Positions 34,424-46,040 are shown, numbered from the stretch's first letter. The stretch: DNA of 64,000 bases from Heterohyrax brucei (GCA_028571685.1 CM053141.1:72091833-72155832), one strand, 5' to 3'. Translations and numbers: made by a program. The notes: generated by a model from the sequence alone, not told the origin.

Positions 34424-34662
34424 GTTACTAGTAACTCACCCAGAAGAACAACAAAACCACAGGCTCTCCCGAACTCCCCACAGAATCTCTGTGTTTAGGG
34501 CCTGCCTTCTGTGCCCCTTTTAAGTGGGCACATCAGACTCTGGCCTGTTTGGTGAGTCTCATCTCAGAAACCCATCCCATGGTGTAGCAGAATTCTGGCC
34601 CGTGCAGTGCCTCTCTTGTCAGATCAGCCTCTGGAGTTGAGGATCAGTTTTCCCTTGGGCCC
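34424..34662. other. Unique sequence
   Basis: No repeat recognised. Confidence 0.35.
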
Positions 34663-34953
34663 TGTTATGGACTGAATTTTGGCTCCACTCCCAAAATATT
34701 TTGGAATTCTAAATCCTATACTTGTGGGTGTAATGTAATATAATCAGTTTCAATAAAACACATAGAAGACAAAGACCAGCAAGTCAAAGAACACAAGGAA
34801 TGCTCATAACTACCTACAAAGAGGAAATCAATCAACATGACAGAGACCCTAGTTTGCATGTACAGCCTTCAGAATGGTGAGAAAAGAAATTTCTGTTCTT
34901 TAAAGCCCCTTTGCGTGTTACTTCTGTTACAGCAGCACTAGATAACTAAGACA
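34663..34953 (+). mobile_element. MaLR-type LTR (subfamily B), internally deleted
   Basis: It starts TGTTATGGACTGAATTTTGG, keeps the first ~100 bp and the last ~120 bp ('gtgagaaaagaaatttctgt' to 'agataactaagaca'), and lacks the middle. Confidence 0.75.
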
Positions 34954-35193
34954 AATCAAATGGATAATTAAAAGCTACTAAGTCATATATGTGATAAAGC
35001 CAGGCTACTCTCAGTGCCAACTTGTGCTTACACTGACAGGTCTCACACCACAAAACTTTCTAGGCTGGCGGCACCTACTGACAACAGGATTATGGCCAGA
35101 GATCTCTGACTGGCTCAGTGTCATCCCAAAGGAGAGTATGAGTGTTGTCACTCTCCAGTCCAGCAGCACCAGCCCTGTGGGTGGAGGAGGAAG

Positions 35194-35740
35194 TGTGGTG
35201 GTCAGGATTATGTCAACTTGGCTCCTCCATATTTGGCTGCTGTATTAAGTGGCAGGGCGGGGTTTGTGGTGGCTCCCCGCCCCTCGGCTCTCGTCTCCCG
35301 AACTTCCACTACTACTGCTGGTCTGCTCACGTAGCTCACGTAGCCAGCAGCTCCTGTTCTCTTCTTCCGGAGTCTGGTTCCAGGACTTGAACTAGCAGCT
35401 GTTGGATTCATCAGTCCTTACAGTCGGCACTTGAGAGTCCTGCTCCCTGACCTGCCGATCCTGGGTTCACCAGCCTCTGCTGCTCAGTCTCATCACCAGC
35501 TTGGGATCCACTGACCTACACAACCGGTGATCTAGAACGCTGGTCTCTGACCTGCTGACTTTGGGTTCCTCAGCTTCTGTGGCCACATGAGGCTTGTACC
35601 AGAACTTGGGACATTCAGCTTCTGTGATTGCATGAGCTGTTTCCTATATCTATGTCTATCTATCTATCTATATTATAAATCTTTCCTTGTACCTACACAT
35701 GTTACTGGTTTTGCTTCCCTAGAAAACCCAGCCTAAGACA
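35194..35740 (+). mobile_element. ERVL-type solo LTR with perfect 5-bp target duplication
   Basis: The element starts 'tgtggtggtcaggattatgt' and ends 'gaaaacccagcctaagaca' (547 bp), with 'ggaag' at 35189-35193 and 35741-35745. Start, end and 5-bp duplication fit an ERVL-group LTR, different from the MaLR family elsewhere in the window. It holds a GC/CpG-rich patch (35250-35345) and a (TCTA)n run (35652-35672) just ahead of the 'tataaatctttccttg' region. ORFs at 34991-35411 run into or lie in it. Confidence 0.85.
35652..35672. repeat. (TCTA)n microsatellite inside the LTR
   Basis: About five tandem TCTA units. Confidence 0.85.
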
Positions 35741-35745
35741 GGAAG

Positions 35746-36314
35746 ATACTCTAGAGAAGTTTTTGGAAAAATATGAAAACCTGCTGAGAATGAACATCAA
35801 GTCATTTATGGGTTTCCACAGGAGAAGGCAATGAAATATAAAGACTTCCTTCCTCTCAGAATGTATAACCCACTGCCCTGAAACATGTTTAGTCAGACAA
35901 CTGGTCAGGGAGACAGCTGTCTGGATTATTGAACCTGAAGTTTGTGTCCTAGCCTTCCCCTCTCTTTCCTTAATTGGTGTCTCTGTGCCAGGATTTTACT
36001 TTGAACATCACTTCTGAGAAAAAGAAAACACACATTTTTCATCCAGAGGTATACATATATCATCTAGAAACACACGCTCTTTACAACTATATCATCATCA
36101 AGATACATGTCCTCTAAATTTTTTATTTCATTTTTTAATTCATGATGATTCCAGTTTTCAAAACCTTCTAGATGGTACTATCTGCTACTCATGTACCAAC
36201 TAACATCCATTCTGCAACATCCAACCGCATATACATATGTGATCCCACAAGTTTATAACAGAGTTCAGAAATCCCAATCAGAGAATGCAGTGTAGCAGAC
36301 ATAACCAGGCTTAG
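35746..36314. other. Unique sequence
   Basis: No repeat or coding frame is recognised. Confidence 0.4.
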
Positions 36315-36843
36315 TGTCACGGATTGAAAACTGCATCCTCCCCAAAATGTGTGTGGCCATTTTGCTGGGCCATGATTCCCAATATTTTATGATTATACTT
36401 CATTTTTAATTTTACTATGCTGTATGTTAAAGAGCATTAGAGTGGGACTATGAATCCCTTCATAAGGTCACCTTCTTGCTTCTTTGTAAAGGGAGTTTCC
36501 CTGAAGTATGGTTTGTGCAAACCTTGATCCTTTTATCTTATAAGGGATAAAAGGAAAGGGAGCAAGCAGAAAGCTGGGAATCTCATACCATCAAGCAACA
36601 GCACTGGGGGAACAGTGTGTCCTTCAGACCTGAGGTCCCTGTGCCAAGATGCTGCCTGAGCAAAGACTGATGCAACACAAGGACTTTCCTCCTGAGCTAA
36701 TAAAGAAGGAAAGCCTTTCCCCTGGAGCAGGCACTCTGATTTCAAAATTATAGCCTACTAGACTGTATAAGAATAAACTTTCCCTTGTTAAAGCCATCCA
36801 CTTTGTGATATCTCTGTTAGAACAGCACTAGATAACTAAAACA
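36315..36843 (+). mobile_element. MaLR-type solo LTR (subfamily A)
   Basis: Starts TGTCACGGATTGAAAACTGC, contains 'gctgggccatgattcccaat' and 'aagggagtttccctgaagta', and ends 'cactagataactaaaaca'. It is the plus-strand counterpart of the LTR at 32.9-33.4 kb. The minus-strand ORF at 36533-36745 is a chance frame. Confidence 0.87.
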
Positions 36844-37066
36844 CATGGCGACTATAACACCTTCCCTCATGCAACTCAAGTAGTTCATGTTTCCTGTATA
36901 CAAAGTGATTGTACTGCATGGCAAATAATGGTTTTGTATATGTATGTTTATATGAGCTATATAAATACATATGTCTTGGTAGTCATAATAAAAATCTATG
37001 TTACTGGCATATGCATGTACTGTGCTTGCTATCATTACTTTGAAGTAAATTTATCCTACTTACAAA
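36844..37066. other. AT-rich unique sequence
   Basis: TATATG-rich stretch around 36930-36990. The opposing ORFs here are low-complexity. Confidence 0.4.
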
Positions 37067-37067
37067 T

Positions 37068-38056
37068 AAAAGGTTTTAGACAGAAAACAAACAATTGTAT
37101 TGGAACACCCTACCTACTCATCTGATCTGGCTCCCAATGACATGAGAGCCATGAGTTCTTGGCCAAAAGTTCAGGTCATTTTCCTCTAACTTTTTCACAT
37201 AGCATTTTCAGTACTTCCAGATAGTAAACTTGGTTAATTGCTTGTCAATTTAGCACAAATTCATAATGAACAATCCCTATGATATCAAAAAAGGTTAGTA
37301 GCATCATGGTGACTCTTGATTTGTACTGATGGAATTTTTGGTCATAGAGAATTGACTTACTTCCATTGTGCACTTTGATTATTTTTCAGGGTCATACGGG
37401 TACTCCCATGTTTCATCACCAGTGATAATGTGGTCCAAAACACCATCTTTCCTCTCCAAAAGTTCTTGGCAAACTTTGCCTCTCCTTTGCTTTTGTTCAT
37501 CAGTGAGTTCCTTCAGGACCATTTTGCACACACCTTTCTCATGCCAAGATTTTCAAGTGAGATTTTTCTGTTTCTGTATCCATGTTTACTTGGTCAGCTA
37601 TGCTTCTTACAATCAGTTGATGATTGTGACTCACAGTTCAATGAATTTTTGCAAAGCTTTCATCAATGCTGCTTGTTACTGGTTGCCCTGACCCCTCTTC
37701 ATCAGTGATACTTTCTGTTCCCTCAGAAAAAAGTTTAATCCATTTGTACACTGCTGTTTCCTTCATAGCATTATCCCCATAGACTTGTACTAACATGTTC
37801 CTGATTTCCCTTCCACTCTCACCAAGTTTAACAAGAAGTTTAATCTTTGTTCATTGCTCTAATTCAAGCTCCAACATTCTCATTACAGCACACTAAAACA
37901 CTCAACAATAATGAATGGCACTCAGAAAGACAACACCACATGTTGACATGAGCACAGCTGTGAGACACTGATATACCAAGTTTATGAAACCTTATCAAGT
38001 TGTTTGTACAGTGCTGCCAATTGAAGTGCAAGGTCACAAATTTGCAAACTGAATTG
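37068..38056 (-). mobile_element. Mariner transposon copy with inverted 3' piece
   Basis: 37144-38056 is a minus-strand mariner 5' portion, from the terminal repeat (plus strand 'actgaattgtcagaccatg' at about 38045-38062) through the N-terminal region and the 'VITGDETW' block to the 'WILHH'-like region. The next part of the gene, coding 'QTIVLEHPTYSSDLAPND', continues at 37068-37143 but on the opposite strand. The two pieces are adjacent in order, so a local inversion accompanied loss of the 3' end. Plus-strand ORFs at 37368-37708 are antisense. About 70% similar by eye to the copy at 29.8 kb. Confidence 0.82.
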
Positions 38057-38084
38057 TCAGACCATGTATTCAATATTATTTTCC

Positions 38085-39120
38085 AACACCACCTGTAGTG
38101 TTTCATCTTCATCAGTAAGTGCCTGAAGTCCTCTTCACTTTCAGCAAGCAAGTCTGTGTCAACGTGCATATCACAGGTGATTAATGAGTCCTCTGTCAAT
38201 CCTGATGCCCCGTTTTAGTTCATATAGTCCACCTTCTCAGTTTTTGGCTCAGCATATAGATTAAATAGATGGGGTGAAAGGATAGAACCCTGACACACAC
38301 AATTCTTGATTTTTAAAGCATGCAGTGTCCCCCAGTCTATTGGAATGACTGCCTTTTGGTCTGTGTACAGGTTCCTCATGAGCACAAGTAAGTGGAATTC
38401 CCATTCTTTACAATGTTATCCATAATTTGTTATGATCCCACAGTTGAATGCCTTTGTGTAATCAATAAAACACAGATAAACATCTTTCTGGTACTCTCTG
38501 CTTTCAGTCTAGATCCACATGACATCAGTAATGTTATCCCTTTATCCACATCCTCTTCGGAATCTAGCTTGAATTTCTGCCAGTTCCTCATCGATGTTCT
38601 GCTGCAATTGCTTTTGAATGATATTCAGCAAATTTTTACTTGCATGTGACATAAATAATATTGTTTGATAATTTCTGTATATTATTGAATTACCTTTCTT
38701 TGCAATGGTCACAAATACAGAAATCTTCCAGTCAGCTGTCTGTCATCCAAACTCTTGGCATAGATGAGTAAGCCCTTCGAATACTGCACCCCTTTGTTGA
38801 AACACCTCAGTTGGTATTGCATCAATTTCTGGAACCTTGTTTTTCACCAATACATTCAGTATGGCTTGGCCTTCTTCCTTCAGTACTGTCAGTTCTTGGT
38901 CGTATGCTTCCCCCTGAAACGGAAATATGTTGACCAATTCTTTTCAGTACAATGACTCTGTATGTTCCATCTGCTTCTGGTCTTTTCTGTGTCATTTTGG
39001 TATTTTGCCCATTGAATCCTTCACAATTGCAACTTCAGGCTTGAATTTTTTTCTTCAATTATTTTAGCTTGAGTTACAGCGAGCATGTTCTTCTCTTTAG
39101 ATTTTCTATTTCCAGGTCTG
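38085..39120 (-). mobile_element. RTE LINE fragment (RT region)
   Basis: The RT and upstream linker lie on the minus strand. 38743-38937 encodes 'ILNVLVKNKVPEIDAIPTEVFQQRG', matching the RTE RT N-terminal motif. The catalytic YADD is lost: the corresponding stretch reads 'CDMHVDTDLLAESEEDFRHLL' (within 37864-38199). The plus-strand ORFs at 38392-38955 are antisense. Both 3' and 5' ends are truncated. Confidence 0.88.
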
Positions 39121-39249
39121 GCACAAACAATCCCATAGCACTGAATATACAAAAATTTGAAATCAAGAATCATGAGTTCCTTATTAGTTAGCCACTTAAT
39201 CAAAATAATACAAGCATTTATGGAGTCCCTACCAAATATATAGATACTA

Positions 39250-40208
39250 AAGGGTCTTCCAATTAGGATGCCCTATTTTTGACAGGTCACAGAGGTAGTA
39301 TCTATGAAGCTATAGTAGCCACATTTGTCACATTTTTTTATTAGTCTTGACAAATAGCCATGAAAAGTTACACAGTTCCATAATACGTAACAAGTATTAA
39401 AGTTTGTTATCTAAATGAGTGTTCCGTCTACTAAACATTCCATGTGTTATGTGAAATTTACAACGAGCATAATCATTCCACTGAGAGAACAATTAGTTTA
39501 ATGAAAAACTTTGAGATTACTGGGTCTGTTGCCAATCAGACAACACCTGTGCATGGACGAACCACACTAATGAAAATATCACCACCGTTTGCCAGGGTGT
39601 TTGTGAGAACTTGTCCCGATCAATTTCATATCAAGCACAAGAACTAGGCCTTTTGTCAACCACAGTTTGGTGGATTTTGCATCTAGAGTTGAAGCTTTAC
39701 CCTCACAAAATTGTTTTAACTCAAAATCCGAAGTCCAATGACCATAGAATTGTACTGTACATTTGCTGACTGTACTCCGGAGCAATTGGAAGCTGACCCT
39801 GCTTTTGGCTGAAAAATCATCTTCACTGATGAGACCCATTTTTGGATGAATGAGTTTGTTAAACTGTCACATTTGCAGCAATGAGAATCCAATGGAGGTT
39901 CAAGAACATCCACATCATCCTCCAAAAGTTACCTTTTGGTGTGGGTTTTGGTCCTGTGGAATCATTGGCCCTTGTTTTCTCCAAGATGAAGGAGGAGAGG
40001 CCGTGACTGTCAATGGCAAAAGATATCAGGCTATGGTTATTTTGGGCCCCATTTGGAAGGTGCCAGAGGTCATTTACTCAAAGTTTTTTTTTCCACATCT
40101 AATGCCATCAGATGTACTTCAAAATACCTGAATAATTTAAAACTATATCATTTACACAACTTGTTTTATTCAGGTTCAAAGACAGGACACCATTATTGGA
40201 AGACCCTT
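39250..40208 (+). mobile_element. Tc1/mariner-superfamily transposon of a second lineage, defective
   Basis: Terminal inverted repeats: the left end 'aaagggtcttccaattag' and the right end (reverse complement 'aaagggtcttccaataat') agree perfectly for 15 bases. A TA-like flank is seen on the left; the right flank reads TC. The gene relic reads in order 'CEIYNEHNHSTERTISLMKN' and 'FEITGSVANQTTPVHGRTT' (39444-39590, helix-turn-helix part), 'TDETHFWMN' (about 39824-39850, first catalytic Asp), 'HPHHPPKVTFWCGFWSCGII' and 'AVTVNGKRYQAM' (about 39905-40040). This differs clearly from the mariner copies at 29.8 and 37.1 kb and is like the DDE_3-type transposases common in insects. The C-terminal part is missing, so it is internally deleted. 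Confidence 0.8.
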
Positions 40209-40248
40209 TCATAATGTCTCTCATCCAATGTGTGTTCTACCCTGGCCC

Positions 40249-40303
40249 CTAGGGTTACCACAAGTTGGATCCAACTCGATGGCACTTGGCTGGCTGGCTA
40301 TCC
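40249..40303 (+). mobile_element. About 50-bp AfroSINE/RTE tail fragment, TGGC-type
   Basis: 'agggttaccacaagttggat' and 'ccaactcgatggcacttggc' followed by TGGCTGGCT. It is a tail-only insertion between the transposon and the L1. Confidence 0.8.
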
Positions 40304-43042
40304 AACGTGGTAGATTTTACTTTAAAGTCTGTTTTATCAGAGATTAACATTGCCTCTCCTCTTTTTTGAATATTGTTAGCTTGGTGTATTTTTTTCCGTC
40401 CTTTGTGTTTTAGTTTGTTTGTGTCTTTAAGTCTAAGATGTGTCTCCTGCGGGCAGCATATAGATGGGTCATGTTTTTGTCTCCAATCTGACACTCTGTC
40501 CCTTTATTGGTGCATTTAGTCCACTTACATTCAGCATGATTATTGATAGCTATCAGTTTAGTGCTTATGTCTTTTTTTGTGTGTTGTAGACAACTCCTTT
40601 GTTCAAGTTTCTGTGCTAATTCTTTTTTCCCTATGTGTTTTCTTGTGATTTTGGTCTGGTTCTTGCAAATTTCCTAAATTTATGTTTATCTAGAAATGTC
40701 CTAATTTTGCCATCATATCTGACAGACAACTTTGCTGAATATATAATTCTTGGCTGGCTATTCTTTCCCTTCAAGGCTTTGTATATGTCATCCCATTGCT
40801 TTCTTGCCAGCACAATCTCTGCCAAGCAATCCAAGCTTAGTCTTACTGATTCTTCTTTGTAGGTTATTTAGCCACTTTTAAAAGTGTCTTCTTATCTTTA
40901 GTTTTGGCAAGTTTGATTATAATATGCCCTGGTGTGTTTCTTTTGAGATCTACCTGGTGTGGAGTTCAAGAGCATCATGGACAGATATCGTCTCATCTTT
41001 GATGATATCCGGGAAGATTTTTGTCAGCAAATCTTTGACAACTCTCTCTGTATTCTGCTATCAGCTTCCCACCCCCAAACCCCATTCTGGCATACCAATC
41101 ACTTGTAAAGTAGTCCTTTTCATAGAGTGCCATGTAATTCTTAATGTCCATTGCCTCAATTCTTCTCCTTTGACTTTCTATTGAGTTGTCTAACTCTGTA
41201 ACTTTATTATTAATTTTCTGAATTTCTAATTCTTGCAGCTATATGCCTTCTCACAGCATGTTCAATTTGTCATTATGATCTATTGCGTTTTGCCTCATCT
41301 CATTCCTCATCTCTTGACATTTTCTAAATATCAATCTTTTATATTCTACCTCTGATAATTCTAGAAGTTTTCTTTCTATGGAAAATTTGATTCTTTGTTT
41401 TGTGAGCTCTCTTAAGAAGTCATGGTCTGCTTTGTTAAGTATTTTGTTAAATTGACTGTTGTCTCAGAATCATACATTGTTTATTTATTTTTGTTTGCCT
41501 ACTGTGTCCTAGCTTATTTGGAAATGTCCAAATAGACTGGTTGAACGCAACAGTCTGGTTATTTTTTGTCTTTGAAGTTCTAACGTCTGTTACCAGGTGG
41601 TTAGAGCTGTTGCTTGTCTTGGGAGGCCAAGAATCTATTTATGTCCAGATAGTCACCAAATGGGTGATGCAGGCTTTCATCTACTGTCTAGATGGGCAGA
41701 GGTGATTGGTGTATGGTTAAAGCTGCTGAGATAGACAAGGGGTAACAGCTATCCCTGAGTGTCTGTGAGGATGGCATATCCTCTTATGTGTGAATCTGGA
41801 AGGAAGTTTCTGACCTGATTTTCCAGCTTGGGGGAGCTGGCAGAATTTTCTACCCCACAAATTCACCCAGGTTTGTTAAATTGCTCCCTGTCTTGGTCAT
41901 TTGCTACTGCTCTAACATAAATACCATCAGTAGATGGCTTTAGCAGACAACAGTTTATCCTTACACAATCCATTAGGCTGCAAGGCCCAATTCAAGGTGT
42001 CTAGTCCAGGGCAAGGCTTTCCCTCTTTGTTGGCTCTGGCTTTGCCTCTTTGTCAGTCTTTGGTCAGGGAGCATCTTGGGGCAGGAACCTCAGGAATGAA
42101 GAATGTACTCTACTCCTGGTGCTGCTTGCTTGATAGTATAAGGTTCTCAACTCTCTGCTTTCTTCCCTTTCCTTTTATCTCTTGTAGGATAGAAGGGTAA
42201 AGCCTGGTGAAAACCACACTCCAGGGAATCTTCCTTAGTTAGGTTGTTGCAGTCCTACCCTAATTCTCTTTTAACATAATCCTATCTATTAACCACAGGC
42301 AGAGATTAGCTTTACACCATACAAAAATCACAAAATGAAGGGCAATTACACAATACCCAGAATCATGGCTTCATTAAACTGCTATGCACATTTTTGAGGG
42401 GGTTACACAATTTAATCTATGACATTTTCCCTCTGGGTCTCAGAAAGGGCTCAGAATGGGCTGAAAAAGTCCTACTTTTAGCTCAGTTAATGGCATCAAA
42501 CTCCAGAGCTCTGCATGGTACATAGAAGGGAGGGAGATGATGGCTGAGGGCAGGCTTGTGGAGTCATACTTCTGGTTCAGTTAACAGCATCAAATTCTAG
42601 TGCCAGACTCTAGTGCCAGGCAAAACACAGAGAAAGGAGGAGGGAGTACTCAACAAAGGGAGATAGCCCTGTCTCAAAGGAAAGAATTAAATCCACACAT
42701 AGTAGGTTGCCTACAAAGATTTAGCTTTCAGTGACACAGTATTGTTTCCCCTGGTTTCAGAGGTAAAAGTGAACGCTCCAGGCAATTTCTCCCACTGAGG
42801 AAGATCCACTGCTCTACTCACCATGATTGGCTGCATCCATTTCCCAGCGGGTCAGGTCTATGGCATCCTATATATTTCTGGCACTCTCCCTTCCCCATTG
42901 CTTAGTCCAATTTTTCAGCTTCCTCTTTGATATTTGGGGCTCCTAGGATGTCTTTGGTATTGGATTCATTTGTTCTTTTTCATCTTTGTTGTTAGAGGGG
43001 TCACAGGAAGCATCGATCTACTCTGTCATCTTAGCCCTGACT
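40304..43042 (-). mobile_element. LINE-1, 5' complete, 3' truncated, split by an LTR
   Basis: On the minus strand the 5' tip is at 43042 ('ggagtcagggctaagatgac'). The 5' UTR runs to about 41600, then ORF1 remains (about 41450-40630, including a frame at 40631-40834 'LAEIVLARKQWDDIYKALKGKNSQPRIIY'). The ORF2 endonuclease start follows: 40255-40494 encodes 'KHDPSICCPQETHLRLKDTN', matching the L1 'QDPSVCCIQETH' motif, then 'SDKTDFKVK'. The copy ends there with no RT or 3' UTR. An LTR interrupts it at 41889-42424. Plus-strand ORFs at 40635-42200 are antisense or lie in the LTR. Confidence 0.88.
41889..42424 (-). mobile_element. MaLR-type solo LTR (subfamily A) inside L1
   Basis: 'tgtcttggtcatttgctact' at the left and 'tttaatctatgaca' at the right are the inverted LTR ends; the middle matches the copy at 32.9 kb ('agggagcatcttggggcagg', 'aacctcaggaatgaagaatg'). 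I do not see a clean 5-bp duplication. It post-dates the L1 it splits. Confidence 0.85.
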
Positions 43043-43340
43043 CCTCAAAATGCTTATTTTTAATATCTTTCTACTCATTTTTTTTATTATGGAAAAATTT
43101 AAACATACAGTAAATAACAGACTGGTAAAATGAATGTTATGTGGCCAATATATTTAATTTTTAGTTTATCGTTTGGATTTTATCTTAAGCATTTCTTATG
43201 CTATGAATAATATATATTGTTAGACCAAAATTCAATTTACCAATAGAATACACTTATATTTTGGGAGCATGCTCATGTGTTTTTACAGAGAGGAGTATTA
43301 CATGAAAAATGTTTGAAGACACTTGTCAATAGTAGTCACA
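43043..43340. other. AT-rich sequence, possible old L1 relic
   Basis: 'attatggaaaaatttaaaca' near 43085 resembles a common old LINE-derived motif in mammals. I do not assign it. Confidence 0.3.
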
Positions 43341-43344
43341 AGCC

Positions 43345-43445
43345 GCTGTTAGGAGTAATAATGATAATTAACAATTGCTTATGTTAATCTGTGTCAGGCA
43401 CAGTATTACGTACTTCTTAAATAGCACCAACGACTGAAGTAGAGA
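43345..43445 (-). mobile_element. MIR fragment
   Basis: 'gtcaggcacagtattacgta' with the preceding 'aataatgataattaacaatt' matches the reversed MIR 3' region. Confidence 0.5.
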
Positions 43446-44425
43446 AGTTGAACCGATAGGACCACAAATCAGACATTTCATCCTACCACCCCAAAACATA
43501 TGTCTAAAAACAAATACTAAGTTTTCCAACATATCTTTTAATTTTATATTAACCTAGTATTTGTATCAAATAAATATATATGACCTTGGGGAAGTCATTA
43601 TATTTTTTAGTACCTGTTTTATTAGTTTTAAATAAGGGAATCAGAGTGTCTATGGTCTCTAATATTCCTCCTAGCCCTAATATTTTATGAGTCATTTCTC
43701 TGAGGTTACAAATTCCTAAAGCCAATGCATTATCTATATTGTGTCTGTTTTTATAGCAAGAACATTACACACCCAGCATGCTGTTATGTTAATCTTTATC
43801 ACAATCATCAACATTTATTGAGGACCTCTGCTCTGTGACAAATGTTACCAAATACTACAAAGAATGAATGTGCTGTAGGCTCACATTTTGTGGATTCTGA
43901 TCATAACTATTTGGCAGTATCAGCACACAGACTGCTGGTGCCTGGTCATACCAGTTGTCCTTTTGTCACCCTGTCCCCTTGTTAGAAACAGCTTTGGTGT
44001 CTGAGGGCTGACATCCAGCTCAGCTGACTGCAAGGAGGCTTGCAGCACTTACTGGGATGGGCCTGTGAGATTCCTTTCAGGAAAGCGATAGGCACATGCA
44101 CATCACACACTGCTGTTCAGGCTCTGACATGCCGCAGATTAGCAGGCATGCCTCTGTTAAAAGTCATCCAACAGGCCTTTCAGCCAATGTCCTGAAAGGG
44201 TCAAATCCTTTCTCACATTCTGGAGAAGACATTTCCAACTAGTTAGAACCCGTCTTACTTTTTTTAATGGTTAAAGGGCAAAAAATAAAAATGTGTAGCA
44301 GTAATGGTCTGAACACTGTGTTTCCATTTTTCCATCAGCCACATGTCAGAGAAGCTGTAGAAACTAAGAACCCTAATCAAATCAAGGAGTTCAGTGTAAA
44401 GATCTACTAGCACTTAACAGTTTTA
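43446..44425. other. Mostly unique sequence
   Basis: A MIR/L2-like patch ('catcaacatttattgaggac' near 43808) is the only repeat-like feature. No coding frame is recognised. Confidence 0.4.
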
Positions 44426-44427
44426 AA

Positions 44428-44605
44428 TAACGAGCTTTGGTGTCAGACAGACTGGGACCTGATTGTCACCTCTACCCCTCACTAGTCAGGTGAGCCTGGG
44501 CAAGCTTACATCATGAAATTAAAATACTTATTTTATAGACTTGCAAACAGAATTCAATCATTTAGCATCTGCTACACACTAAGTGATTCAAATCAGTTAC
44601 GATTA
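44428..44605 (+). mobile_element. MIR SINE
   Basis: 'gagctttggtgtcagacaga' then 'ctgggacctgattgtcacct' and 'gagcctgggcaagcttacat' follow MIR in order. Confidence 0.8.
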
Positions 44606-45815
44606 CCATCAATAATGCCTTGATTGGTTGTAAGCCTAAAATTTCCCCAGTTTCTCCAGTGGTAAGTTCATTATAAAAACTTAACTGACAGAAACAAAGA
44701 ATAGCGATGTGAAGAGTTGGGTGCAAACACACCTGTAGCTTAGCTTATTCATCTCCAAGCATGTCAGCAACAGAGACAACAGAGGTGGTAACCTTGGAAC
44801 TCAACTATCACTCAGCTGGCCTTGTCAGTTCCACACATCTTCATGTGTTCCATCTCTGCTAAAGACAGGATGTAGATTTACAGGGGGATTGTTGCTCTTT
44901 AGCTTGTGTGTAGACTGCCAGACTCTGCATTCAAATTCGTATCCAGCATCTAAGCTAAGGGGTAGGAAAGACTGTCTTTGCAACATTTGCAGTTTAAAGT
45001 TGTATTTTTATTCGTGATTGAAATTCTCATAGTTGACCAATAACTCGTGTGTATGATCTTTTACCCTTCTCCTCTGTCCTGAACAAACGTATTTTAGTTA
45101 ATAGATAAGGAAAGCTCTCATTTGCCCTAAAGAGATAACGAGTCTGTCATTCTTTATGAAGTTCACCTCTACTCAGTTCATCTCTAGATGGAATGATGTG
45201 GTTCCTACTTTACTAGAGCACTGAAAATATTTTATGGAAAGAGAAAGAGAAGCCCAATGTGCTCTAATCTGTGTTAGCAATAATTGCATGGAGAAAATTA
45301 TACCCAAACTAGGAAGTCTGATGGTTTCCAACCGGACTTTTGCTTGGAATTAAGAGAGACTAAGATTTATTACGGAAAATGAGTCGAGAAGCCACCTCAA
45401 AAGTGTAAATCACATCATCTCAACAAACATCTTGTGTAAACACATTGCCTGAGTATTATTTTCCAACTTATGGAAAATACAGAAAATGATCAAACTGGGT
45501 GGCACACAGACATAGGTATGAGCCAGGTCACAGATAAAATGGCCATCCTGGTCGCACTGGGCTCCTCAAGCCCTGGCTGGGCAAATGGGACTGAGGGAAA
45601 TATAACGAAACATTATAACCTATTGAGATGCTTTGCATGGGAAAACTCAAGGATATGGATTCATACTAAATCAACTTACTCTTGATCTGTCCTTGACCCC
45701 AGGAGTGAAGAATTTAGCAGAAGGGGGAAAATATGCATAGTAAAAATGTAAAAATAAAAATAAGCAAATAAAAAGTTCCCCCCCAAAAGTTTCCAATAGA
45801 TATCTCTTAGAGAGT
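44606..45815. other. Unique sequence, no gene recognised
   Basis: About 1.2 kb without recognisable repeats. The ORF at 45470-45685 ends in 'TKSTYS' and has no known domain. Confidence 0.4.
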
Positions 45816-45817
45816 AC

Positions 45818-46040
45818 AGTACAGCAGTTAACAGCTTTGACTTCAAAGTCAAACATGAATTTCTATTCCAATTATGACACCTACTGATTTTGAGGTTTTC
45901 TGTAAATAATCTAATCTTGCTAAGCATCAGGTTCCTTGTCTCCAAAATATGTGCATGTACCTCAGAGAATCTTCTGCAGAATTAAATAATTAACACTCAG
46001 AACTTCGCACAGCATACAAAGTCAGTAATGGTTAACTCCT
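45818..46040 (+). mobile_element. MIR SINE
   Basis: 'cagcagttaacagctttgac', 'catgaatttctattccaatt', 'gtttctgtaaa'-like and 'agaattaaataattaacact' segments in MIR order. The minus-strand ORFs here (45671-45945) are shadows. Confidence 0.75.

Noticed and set aside
37368-37708. Two overlapping plus-strand ORFs of about 100 codons
   Set aside because: They are antisense to the mariner transposase relic at 37144-38056.
42960-43042. Separate novel repeat shared with 4530-4615
   Set aside because: Both are the 5' tip of the same L1 type, so a distinct family is not needed.
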